Under the pieces are notes generated by a model. It was given only the letters and a program-made list of their open reading frames with translations, made no database searches and was not told the origin of the DNA. Positions 12,765 through 22,382 of a stretch of 64,000 nucleotides of DNA are shown here, piece by piece. Within the stretch, counting starts at the first letter, position 1. Each line of letters opens with the position of its first letter. The DNA comes from Rhynchosporium graminicola (lineage: Eukaryota; Ascomycota; Leotiomycetes; Helotiales; Ploettnerulaceae). The position numbers and the translations under genes were made by a program. Location: positions 248,001-312,000 of the forward strand of contig FJUW01000047.1 in assembly GCA_900074885.1 (NCBI GenBank), given 5' to 3'.

Positions 12765-13488
12765 GTTCGTACAGATGAGAGAGTAAAGTAATCAAGTTAA
12801 TATTGTATCAAGGGAAACGGAAGGAAATGAAAGTTTGTATAATCGGAGAAATGGTCGTGGAGGGGAGAATATTTATGGCCGTTCTTGATATATGAGTGGA
12901 CTTATTGACAGATTTAGACCACATTGGAGAGGCGTGGAATGCTGTTTAGGTAGGTATAGAATCACTGGCCAAGGCAGACTGGTGCGGGGGTTGCGCAAGC
13001 TGGTAAGTAGTTACAGTACCGTCAACACTGGAGATATCCCGATCGCGTGGGCGGATACAGTCTGCGTGACCAGGAAGACCAGACGCCTCTTATACTCCTT
13101 AGGTGCGAGCTGATGTATGGGGGAAGCCATGGTCAGATCTTTCAAGAGCCCAAATCTGTAGCTGCTTGGCTGAAAACCACATAATGCCTTGTGTTGATCC
13201 AGTTTGACACAAGAAGCTGATAAAACATACAGTGTGGTAACGGACCTTTGCGCAAGCTTAAATTTCTGCATCTAACTGCTGTGATCGCTCGGGGAAATAT
13301 GGCACGGTCACAAAGAGTTCGGAGATGGATCTCGACGTCTTTGACTCACGGGTCGGGCCGTCAATTGTTCAGGGGTATTGAACTCGCTATGTACCTGGCT
13401 ATGGATATTTCGAATCTAAGCTCAAAACCAAACAGGTTCCATTCCAATTCTACCTCCACATCCACGCATCTGCAGAGCCCCACCCAGC
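12765..13488. other. Divergent promoter region between amine oxidase and NTH1
   Basis: Shared 5' region of two divergently transcribed genes. I see no further ORF of coding character. Confidence 0.4.
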
Positions 13489-14685
13489 ATGCGGACTTCC
13501 AAAATCTCTCAAGAAACTTCAAAGCTTTTAAATGCAACCTCCCTCACCCCCCGACGAAGCACTCGAACCTCCATCTCACGATTCACCCACCCCGGTCCCA
13601 TCAAGAAAGAAGAGTCTGAAGAACCACTAGATATCGAAGATGTGATCCCCTCTCGAAAACGAAAGCGCGATGTCTCCCGAGCACCGACTAAGTCCTCCCC
13701 CTCCAGGACCACGATCAAGACCGAAACCACAGAAACTGTCACATTCTCCCCCACGAAAGAGCGTAAAGTCCGCAAGCCCGCTCGCAAAGTCAAGAACGAA
13801 CAGACGGGTGAAGTCGAGATCCATCCTCCCAATGACTGGGCCGAAGTTTATGCCGTGGTGAAGGAGATGCGTACGTCTGGTGCGGCGAGGAATGCTGCTG
13901 TGGATACGATGGGCTGTGAGAAGTTGGCGCAAGAGGTTGTAGAGCCGAAGGTGAAGAGGTATCATACTCTTACTGCGTTGATGTTGTCTTCGCAGACGAA
14001 AGATACGACAAATTTTCAGGCTATGAATCGTCTTTATACGGAGTTGCCGCCGTATCAAGAGGGTGCGCCTGGTGGTTTGAATTTAGAGAATATTCTGGCT
14101 GTTGATCCGAAGCTTTTGAATGAGTTGATTTGGGCAGTGGGGTTTCATAATAATAAGACGAAGTATATCAAAACTACGGCGGAGATCCTGCGGGATCAAT
14201 TTGCTGGTGACATTCCCGATACGATAGAGGGGTTGATGTCACTTCCTGGTGTTGGACCGAAGATGGGATATTTGTGTTTGAGTTCTGCTTGGGGGAAGCA
14301 TGAGGGAATTGGGGTGGATGTACACGTTCATCGTATTACGAATCTTTGGGGATGGCATACGACGAAGGGACCTGAGGAGTCAAGGTTGGCTTTGCAGGCT
14401 TGGTTGCCGAAGGAGCTGTGGCATGAGATCAATTGGGTATTGGTGGGATTGGGTCAGACTGTTTGTTTGCCTGTTGGAAGGAAGTGCGGGGATTGTGAGT
14501 TGGGATTGAGAGGACTTTGTAAGGCTGCGGAGAGGGGCAAGGTTACGATCGGGAGGAAGTTGAAGGAGGAGAGGATCAAGGAGAATGGGGAAGTGGTAAA
14601 GACGGAGGTGGTGAAGAGTGAGGTGACGGAGGAGGTTGCTGTACCAGACCCTGCGGTGGAAGTGAAGGGGGAGATGGATATATGA
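13489..14685 (+). CDS. NTH1: Endonuclease III homolog (bifunctional DNA glycosylase/AP lyase)
   Basis: Base-excision repair enzyme that removes oxidised pyrimidines and cuts abasic sites; fungal Nth1/Ntg acts in nucleus and mitochondrion. Single exon of 398 aa. Residues 1-110 are basic and Ser/Thr-rich with an RKRKR cluster, fitting a targeting extension. The catalytic domain has LMLSSQTKD, the helix-hairpin-helix LPGVGPKMG with the predicted Schiff-base lysine K258, and VDVHVHRI with the catalytic aspartate D277. The iron-sulfur cluster cysteines are C326, C333, C336 and C344, giving C-x6-C-x2-C-x7-C; the bacterial pattern is x6-x2-x5. The C-terminal tail is charged (many Glu, Lys, Val). The start is the first ATG in the open frame. 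Confidence 0.95.
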   Translation: MRTSKISQETSKLLNATSLTPRRSTRTSISRFTHPGPIKKEESEEPLDIEDVIPSRKRKRDVSRAPTKSSPSRTTIKTETTETVTFSPTKERKVRKPARKVKNEQTGEVEIHPPNDWAEVYAVVKEMRTSGAARNAAVDTMGCEKLAQEVVEPKVKRYHTLTALMLSSQTKDTTNFQAMNRLYTELPPYQEGAPGGLNLENILAVDPKLLNELIWAVGFHNNKTKYIKTTAEILRDQFAGDIPDTIEGLMSLPGVGPKMGYLCLSSAWGKHEGIGVDVHVHRITNLWGWHTTKGPEESRLALQAWLPKELWHEINWVLVGLGQTVCLPVGRKCGDCELGLRGLCKAAERGKVTIGRKLKEERIKENGEVVKTEVVKSEVTEEVAVPDPAVEVKGEMDI

Positions 14686-14807
14686 TGAGGGCATTCTAGC
14701 AGACGTACCGCCGGGAAGGAGACAAGATTCTGGAGCATTTGTAGATTATCTGTACTGGATAGGATTGAGGATATACGAGCCTTCTACTTCTATTTCACAC
14801 GTAAACT

Positions 14808-14845
14808 CTTCTTCGCTATCCTGGCAAGCCATAGTTTGCAATGAA
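14808..14845 (-). promoter_or_regulatory. Conserved downstream hairpin element of U2 copy 1
   Basis: A block just past stem-loop IV, conserved in all three U2 copies: TTCATTGC, a few variable bases, TGGCTTGCCA (a perfect small hairpin) and GAAGAAGA. Its position suggests a 3'-end formation or processing signal; that role is inferred. Confidence 0.5.
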
Positions 14846-14854
14846 GTTGTAGTG

Positions 14855-15242
14855 AAGTTCGCGTCAACGAGGAGCAGTGTAATACTCGTGACACGGTGGG
14901 AAACGACACTGGCAAGCCAGGCGGTCAATCCCCTCAAAGAAAAATGAGAATAATCAAAGTCTCATCCTTGAATGAGGACTGAGGATTCTGATAATTATTA
15001 GCAAGGACGCAAGTCAAATGACAGAGGGGATACCTACATGTCAGTCAGAACAGACTGCAGACTGTCAGCGAAACGAACCCGATGGGGTGCAGGAGTGTAC
15101 TCACTACTACCTAAAAGATTGTTAGTATATGGATGTTGGATAGTTGAGATTGAGAACTTACACTTGATCTAAGCCAATAGGCAAAGCTTCATGGGTGTTA
15201 GCAGGCGATCTTTGAGGGGGATTGGGAAAAACGGACAGAGCT
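14855..15242 (-). ncRNA. U2 spliceosomal snRNA gene, copy 1, interrupted by four predicted introns
   Basis: U2 snRNA pairs with the intron branch site in the spliceosome. Reading the minus strand, predicted introns are 15236-15187, 15161-15111, 15104-15055 and 15037-14988 (50, 51, 50 and 50 nt). Exons between them: 15186-15162 (CTTTGCC..GGCTTAGATCAAGT), 15110-15105 (GTAGTA only), 15054-15038 (TCTGTTCTGACTGACAT) and 14987 onward. Joined, they give the canonical GATCAAGT-GTAGTA-TCTGTTC. Stem-loop IIa is GACTGA/TCAGTC with the fourth intron in its loop; IIb is CTCAT/ATGAG; then an Sm-like ATTTTTC, an SLIII hairpin CTGGCTTGCCAG, and SLIV with stem GTGTCACGAG and loop TATTACACTGCTC, close to the vertebrate SLIV loop. 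Branch sites include a perfect TACTAAC. The 3' end at about 14855 is estimated and the 5' end lies in the exon before 15237. A single uninterrupted transcript would not be a functional U2. Confidence 0.9.
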
Positions 15243-15275
15243 TGGGCTGGTAGAGGGTCGAGGGGAAGCCTCTAA

Positions 15276-15281
15276 CTTATA
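15276..15281 (-). promoter_or_regulatory. TATA box of U2 copy 1
   Basis: TATAAG on the minus strand, 45 nt from its first base to the end of the AGCTCT block that precedes the first predicted intron. The same spacing (44-45 nt) occurs in copies 2 and 3. Confidence 0.6.
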
Positions 15282-15282
15282 G

Positions 15283-17957
15283 AAATTCATGCGGCACGCT
15301 AGTGGCTCGCTTCCGATGATGTTTGAGCTGTTTGCACGTTCCTAATCCAGCTTAGTGATGGTGTGTCGGCGGAGAATATGAGGACTCGCCAAGACTTTGT
15401 GATGCGGTAGAACTCACTGATGTGCTACAAATGGAAGGATTATGTGACGGCTTCGGTAATTGAGGTCCACAACACCAGTCCCGCACTCTCGGCTCGAGTA
15501 ATGTAGCATGTGAAGCTTGTCGTAAGGGGAAATGGAAGTCTTGCCCAGTGGCTTCAAAGTCAAACTTGAAATTAGTATTTACACCACCACTCGCTTAGCA
15601 ATGCCATCACCTAGGTTACCAACTTACATTCTTTTTGGAAAAGGAAATCTATACTTGAAGGCAGTTAATTCATGGTGAGAATTATGAATTCTTCGCTTCG
15701 ATTGTTCTTATATTTCTGCGGGGAAAGCTTGGTATGCAATCTCCCCCAGATAACTGTGATTCCAGACAGCCATCAAAGGTTACAAAGCGCCACACTCGCA
15801 ATCAGCACGCCACAAGTATATTGGCTCCCTTCTTGAAAACCGCTCTTCTCGCCTACTGCTTTGATGAAGCCGTTTGATTTTGCTCTTCTTTAGCCAGAAA
15901 TTTGGCCCGTTCGTATATCGCAAAAAGAATTCCAAGCTTCACCAGTGTCTCTATTTAAATCTGTCTTGTGACTAGTAATTAGCCTAGCCCATGCTTCAAA
16001 AAAAGCATACGTCTCCTTGTATAATTTCACCACAGATGTGACGGTTGAAAGGGGACGTCTCGCAATCGTATTATAGATGCACGAGGCTACAGGCATACCG
16101 ATGCCATATTCGCTGTCTAGAAAATGCTTCATTGTATAAGGACATCGAAGCTAAATGAACAAGTTCCGAATTGAAAGATCCATATAGCAGCGAATCTATT
16201 CAAGTTGAGCTTGCCATATCTGCGTTCCCCGGATGATGATGCTGGTGCGGACTGACTGCCGTCATCACTCATGTGTCCAAAATTCATTTACTTGCCGGTT
16301 GTATGGCTCCAGAAAACGTTTCATCACTGCGATCGGTCTCGGTCACGGTCATCGTATCTCAAAGCGATTCGATCACAAAGTTCATACCTAGTTCCTCCAA
16401 AGCCGGTTTTCCCCACCAGAAAATTGTCAATCTCGAAATTTGCCTCACTGAAAAAAATCAATATCACGTCACATAAAACGCGATCCTCGCCCTAAGCTTA
16501 ACAAGAAGAGATATGTAGTTCTACATCTGTATAAGCTATCGTGTGCTCTTGCCTACTGGTTTTCTCATATAAGCAAACCCCCAGATCACTAAATGGAGAG
16601 ACTAGTGATTTGAGTATCGAATCCGTATATATCAGCAGATACATTTGCAATATCTTTACCGATTCGAGAATTCTGATTGCGAAGCGGGGGAAGTCATTTT
16701 CGTCCTTGCTTCTTTATCTACTACCAGTTAGTGCTTGTCAAATCAGTTTACCTCTATCCACGGATGAAAATTTCCTTGACCGGACAGAGGTCTATTTTCC
16801 CAAGTTTCCACTCGCAAATGACTTAACATCTCTGTTAAGAATTTATGCTGTCATCACTAATCACCGGTTATAAGACAGGTCGTCTACTACAGTCCACATA
16901 TCAGGGTCGATGCAAGCATATTTACTTCCTATACTCTTTATATCCTCTCGCCCGGTCTGACATGCCCATTAGTTTCGTGATTCAAGTCTGCTCACCCCTG
17001 AAAATTGTAGCGTCAGTCAGAAAGTTTTATTCTTGCGATCTCATCCGTGACACCAAGATCCAGGCCATGGCCTTTCAAATACTTCAGGGTAAATTTCAAG
17101 CTCTTCTTGACCGTCATTTACAACACTTTAGCCAGCTCGTTTTCGTTACCTGCCTTTTACTACAAAAATCTCGTATCATTGAAAACCAGATGATTTAAGA
17201 CAAGCTAGCGTGGAAATTCGGCCGTGCAGCAAGCTAGTCTCGCAGTAAAGGCGAAAAAGCGAGCATTTGTCTGAGTACGGCCAGTTCTTTTGACGGGGAA
17301 TGTGGGTTTCCAAGTTCTCTTCGAGATGAAGACCTCCTCGGTCATTTTCTGCCTTGATCTCGTTGTTATATTCCTGAAGTTCTTGTTCTCACGATCAGGA
17401 TCAAGCTGACGCGCCTTCAACCTGGTATTGATATCCTCCTCCTGTCGGCTGTTGCTCACGTCCATTCTTTGCTCAACTCTCGTTATTGTAGGAGCAGGTG
17501 AAGTATCTCTCATGGGCACTGCAAGATGCAATGTCGATTTTCACGGGGACGACTCAGCTGACGGCTGAGGGATATTCTTGACGGAGGCGCTAGAGCGACG
17601 AATGGTGGTGTGTTGCTATGACGGGCTGCTCAATTGGTGTGGTATTATGACTTTCCTATTTGGCTAAAGTGAAAAGGGGATTAGTCGCTCGTTCTGAGGA
17701 AAAATTTGAGTCCCACAGCAGATTTTGTAAGTGGGCGAGCAGGCGAGCAGGCGAGCTCGGCGCTAGCGACCTGTTTACTCCTCGTCTAGCTAGCGCTGCG
17801 CAGAAAGTGCTGGCTCAGCCCGGAAAGCATACTTACGGAAGCAGTCTTAGCCTGTATTTAATATTTGTGTCGTATTCTAAATATCGCGAAGTGTTCTTGG
17901 ATGAACTTATCGCGCATCTCCGTGCACCACCATAAAATTGTCCATCCGCAGCCCAGC
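15283..17957. other. 2.7-kb gene-poor region
   Basis: No supported gene. Open frames at 15890-16132 (-, 80 codons) and 17205-17531 (-, about 108 codons) have no recognisable domain and no splicing context. A GGCGAGCA repeat lies at about 17735-17757. Confidence 0.4.
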
Positions 17958-19875
17958 ATGGCTGCCTCGTCTCACCACGATGACGGCGACCTTGAGACCG
18001 ACGCAACTGATCATCCCGCTGTGCCAACTAGGATACTGAAGAAGAAGCCCTCTGGTGTTGAAATTGGAAGTATTCGCAGGAAGAAAGCTGCTGAGAGAGT
18101 GGTTGTATCGAAGTCAAGCATTCGTTCGTCCCCATATAGCATGGTGCAAGATCATCTGTTTGATGCAGCGTTGGCGTCGGACGTACTAGATATCCAACAA
18201 GATCCCAGTGTTGTCGAGCCTATGAACGATAGCGTCACATCAGGAAATCCTTATAGTATGAGAGCTCAACACTACCATGCTATGTATGCCCATTTGAGCT
18301 CGCGATATTATTCGGTCGACGAGTCAAGCCACTAACACTGCCACAGGCAGAGAAGCTAGAGGATTTGAAGGGAGATGAGCCTGCCGAAGGCGAGGCCTGC
18401 TTGGTTTGACCAGAACTAGAGAACGACGAGCTGAGGGAGGACAAAAACGCATCGATGACTGGGATGAGAGTATGGAAAAGCCTATCGCCGCTTGTTACAT
18501 AGAGGTTGAAGACAACAAGACTTTACCTTATACTCTGGGCTCTTCTATCAATATTCTAGATTCTGTAAGTACTACTCTATTATCTCTTGAGATTAGTAGA
18601 CTTTCTTATAGAATATCGATACTTGATCTCCTCGAATCTTCAGATTATCTTAAGATGACTTCGAGAAAACTAATTCCGAAAATCTTTAGGTTTTTATATT
18701 ATCTCGATAAGGATTAAATTAAGAATGATTCTTAATTTCTTCGAATCTTTTTTGATATCTACTAACTTGAGAGTTTTCACAGGCGAGCGTTAACACTTCT
18801 CTCAACTACAATACGATAGCGAAGGACAAATAATCAACTCACTTGCGGGGTTTGACTATCGACAACTGGCGTTCAACTTTATTACCGCCGCAAGAGACAA
18901 CTCTATTGAAGCCTACCTCAGAAGACAAATACAGAGAGATCCTCGTTCAATGCTTTCGTAATGAAGGGCCCAAGACCGAGACTGAGAAAGGCATTTTCGA
19001 AGATTACAAGGGCTATCTCGAAGTTCGTGCTGACCCTTGGGGAGATCCAGCTTTCAAGAGCGTGCTAAAGAGATTGAGCCAAAATGCTGTCTTGGATGAC
19101 AATTCAATAAAGTGGGCTATGACATTTTTCGGTATCTGGGTGCAAGGAGTAATTCAAGAGCATACTGAAGCTATTGCCTCTGCTGCGCCTGAAATTCTCG
19201 AAACCTATATCCCATGCAAGCAGAAGAAGGTGAACTCACATGCTTTATTACTTTTTACCCTTGAGGCTTCAAATTACTAAATTCAAGTAAGGTACATCTC
19301 TTATCGCCATCAACATGAGAGACCGCATCTAGCACTATCTCTCAACATCGTCCAGAGGCCAAGAAGATCAAATACGGTGAATTTCCAGGTTTACCGGAGC
19401 GATACTTACAATTCCAGGAGGTGTGTCTATTCCAAACTCTGAACATCCCAAGTCTATACTCAAGATAACTAAACGATTAAAGATAACTGCCTTGATTCAA
19501 GGCTTTCGGCGTGCGGAAGCCTTCCTCAAGGGACCATACAAGGAGTCGTTCGACGTGAAGGCGCTTGGCGGTGCTATGGTGGATTTCAATGTCTTGAGAC
19601 AAACCCGTCGGAAGGATGGCCAGCTGGAATCTTTATCGGCGTGCGCAGGAAAGATGTTTATGCGAGTCTGCGAGGAGAATCAATTCATGGAACGAACTCG
19701 TGAGGGTCTGGAGATTATCCCAGAAGGTCAAGAGCTTGTCGTTGGAGATTCCACGACGTCCTCATTGAGTGGCATGTTGCCTATTCGCTCGACTTCTTCT
19801 ATGAGTGGTATCCTACCCCCGCCAGCACGAAATGCCGAGTCCGGAGGCAAGTTTCCATCCCCTCCACCCACGTAG
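17958..19875 (+). pseudogene. Hypothetical multi-exon gene, probably damaged
   Basis: Not recognised. Several blocks look coding: 17958-18310 (starts MAASSHHDDGD, with a basic RRKKAAERVV stretch), an exon after the acceptor at about 18346 (AEKLEDLKGDEPAEGEA), a block at about 18430-18565, a block at 18840-19230 (EDKYREILVQCFRNEG..), one at about 19360-19420 and one at 19502-19875 ending in a Pro/Ser-rich tail. Good introns separate some of them, for example GTGTGT at about 19421 to CAAG at 19501. Blocks cannot be joined in one frame: at 18780-18960 a second frame (LAGFDYRQLAFNFITAARDN) reads as coding and then shifts, and one junction carries a TAA. The 18566-18781 intron is about 216 nt and very AT-rich, unlike the 50-nt introns elsewhere. 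Either a frameshifted relic or an unusually spliced gene. Confidence 0.45.
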
Positions 19876-21915
19876 AAGTCGGAATCCACAAGTCTTTGAG
19901 GGTGGTCGGGTTATTGATTAGTTCGCGGCGTTGCTTTGGCTATTCAAAAGCCTACGATCGGGATTGGGTTTGCTAGACCATGTCAACATATGAATTAGTC
20001 TAGCATAAAAGAATGATTCCGTAGGTGACCCGAGCATTCCAATAGATGAGGTCTATATCAGCAATAAGTCTATAACACTGGGGTTAAGTGTCCTTACAGA
20101 AAACGTGATGAGAAATACTGAGATTTGATCTCCAATTGTGCCTGTGTCAAGTCTTCGCTGAGTAACAAGCGCGTGTTAGATCTCTGCCATGGTCGAGTGA
20201 CAAACCAGCTCCATCGACCCGTAACAAGTCATAAGCATCTGAGTAGTTGTCCTCATGCCTACGTAGACTCCACAAAGGAGAGTCTTAGTTCTGGACCACG
20301 TAGACGGTGGGGCGAATCTTTGGGCCGGTGTAAAATTCTGTGTAATGGAATAGATTTGATAACCAGATCTGACTCTCGTATTTGAAGTAACTTAGGTAAC
20401 TTGGAGAGCAGAGCGTGGGCTTCGTAAACTGAGTCCGTGGTAAGAGTTTCGAAGCTGCTGAGGTGAGGTTCAACAAAGGGATTACAAGGAATATGGAAAT
20501 CGAGTGAATTCGTGTGAAAGCTCCACGCCTTCTATATTGACTCAAGCCAAGCGATGGGATTTTTTCCATAAATTTATATCCTATCTCAGTATCTGTCCTG
20601 CGGCATCCTCGTGACTCCGAAATAGGCTCGAAGTACTTTTCTACAGCTACCGCCAGATTTCATATCAGAAATAGTAGAGTCTTTGTGTAATTCCAAAAGG
20701 TAAGGAACTCTTTGCCATGACTTCATCGATGAATTTAACGAGTGGCACTTTGCCTTTTCGCGGACCTCGACCTCATGAGTGTCAATCTACGCGCTCAAAC
20801 CCTGATACCGAAGATGAGGTTACAGGTTCTCCAAGAATACGGATGCATCATATGAGCGGATTCATATTCAATTACCTGAGTTCCGAATATCATGAGCAAC
20901 TGATCATTCTAAAAAAGTTGGTTGGTGATGCTGCTTATTAGGTTGACAACATTAGAGCGTGCGATGTTGGCGGAAAACCAATTAAATGTAATCTGCTCAG
21001 GAAGGATGTATGCCGGAGCTATATACTTGAAGAAGAGGGCTGTCAACACTTAGGTACACTTCACTCTTAGTCCTTCCAATGAAGTTCTATGAGCAAATTA
21101 AGGCATGGGTTCCCATTCTCCGAGGCATAGCTCCATTCCTCAAATGCCATCACTCTTTCAGGGTCGACGGCCTCGCCACCTATGATAATGCCGCGAGTCC
21201 CCATAGTCTAAGTTCAAGATCTCGATACCTTACATAGTTTTTCACATGTGACTGTGTTTGTGAGTACTGGAGAAACGAGTTCTATTGTCCCAACTGGCTT
21301 CATGATGTTCTAGAGGGTAAAGTCCAAAAGACATGCGAACTAATGTTGACGGTGGAGTAAAATAAGAGCGAAAATTGTCAAATCTAGGCACATATGTCTC
21401 GGGCGAAGTAATTTACAGAGTAGAACCGTGGTGGCAAAATCGAAATTTCTTGTCATTACATTCTTGTCGTCAGTGATTAGGTGGAATTACCTGTAAATAT
21501 CAATGTCCAGTCATCATACTGTGATATCGCCTTGCGAAACTGGAAAAGTAAGTCCAATTGTCTTTTGCTGAAGGTGAATCTACCTAAGCTCGAACATCAA
21601 ATAGGAATCGATTATTCAGCCAGCTCCAAGATTGCTTTTCCAGCTAGTAGACAAGCCTTTCCTTTGCTCCTACAGAAAGATACTCATATAGAAGTGACTT
21701 TGTATCCTTGGAGCATCGTATCGAACTTTACTTCTTCTTCATTCAATGGGTTCCAGCGCAAGGCCTCGAAGTCCCCCTACGTGCGGGCTACTTTTTCCTC
21801 AGTTGCCGCGCTAAGCTTAACTTAGTATAGAGTAAACAGATAGGTAGTCTGTGTCACGTGAGACCTGTCAAACACCGTCAAACATTCTCGCTTGGCAGCG
21901 GCCCACAATTATCTC
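19876..21915. other. 2-kb gene-poor region before U2 copy 2
   Basis: No supported gene. A 74-codon ATG frame at 20717-20941 and a 114-codon frame at 21481-21825 have no recognisable motif. Confidence 0.4.
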
Positions 21916-21921
21916 TATAAA
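21916..21921 (+). promoter_or_regulatory. TATA box of U2 copy 2
   Basis: TATAAA, 45 nt from its first base to the end of the AGCTCT block, matching copies 1 and 3. Confidence 0.65.
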
Positions 21922-21954
21922 GCACCGTGGTCTCTTCCTATGTTCGGGTGAGGC

Positions 21955-22345
21955 AGCTCTGTATGTTTTTTCACCCCCCCCTCAAAGATCGCCTGCTGAT
22001 ACCCACGAAGCTTTGCCAATTGGCTTAGGTACGCCTCCTCTTCAACACTCCTTTGACGATATTTGTTAACTTTCTCCGAGATCAAGTGTAGTGTAAGCAC
22101 TCCTCTTTCGCTTCCACATATCCACTAACCTGTTCCAGATCTGTTTTTTCTAGCTTGTGAGTATTCTCTTTATCCTTTCGGCTTGCAAATCTATACTGAT
22201 ATCGTCCAGAATCACTAGAATTCATCTAAGGATGAAACTTTGATTATTCCTATTTTTCTTCACGGAAATTGACCTCCTGGCTTGCCAGTGTCTCTTTCCA
22301 CTGTGTCACGGATACTACACTGCTTCTCGTCGACGCGAACACTTT
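21955..22345 (+). ncRNA. U2 spliceosomal snRNA gene, copy 2, interrupted by four predicted introns
   Basis: Predicted introns: 21961-22010 (starts GTATGT), 22029-22080, 22093-22138 and 22157-22209 (50, 52, 46 and 53 nt). Exons between them: 22011-22028 (CTTTGCCAATTGGCTTAG), 22081-22092 (ATCAAGTGTAGT, a 12-nt exon), 22139-22156 (ATCTGTTTTTTCTAGCTT) and 22210 onward. Joining restores GGCTTAG-ATCAAG and GTAGT-ATCTGTT of U2, with one change (TTC to TTT). Stem-loop IIa is TTCTAG/CTAGAA with loop CTTAATCA, and the fourth intron sits inside that loop after CTT, the same place as in copy 1. IIb is TTCAT/ATGAA; the Sm-like site is ATTTTTC; SLIV is GTGTC/GACGC with loop TACTACACTGCTTC. Branch sites include GTTAAC, CACTAAC and TACTGAT near the 3' ends. 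The transcript ends are estimated. Confidence 0.9.
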
Positions 22346-22382
22346 CATTGCGAATCTTGGCTTGCCAGGATTGTGAAGAAGA
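22344..22382 (+). promoter_or_regulatory. Conserved downstream hairpin element of U2 copy 2
   Basis: TTCATTGC, short variable part, TTGGCTTGCCAGG and GAAGAAGA, the same block found past SLIV in the other two U2 copies. Confidence 0.5.

Noticed and set aside
14821..14920. A short transposon bounded by CTGGCAAGCCA at both ends
   Set aside because: The two motifs are the SLIII hairpin and the downstream hairpin of U2 and are palindromic; similarity continues beyond them.
14746..14937. 62-codon minus-strand frame
   Set aside because: It falls inside the U2 copy 1 3' region, which explains the sequence conservation with the other copies.
15890..16132. 80-codon minus-strand ORF
   Set aside because: Ordinary composition but no motif, partner exon or splice signal; too short alone.
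17205..17531. 108-codon minus-strand ORF
   Set aside because: Polar composition, no motif and no neighbouring exon found.
20717..20941. 74-codon ATG frame
   Set aside because: Short with no family resemblance; possible but unsupported.
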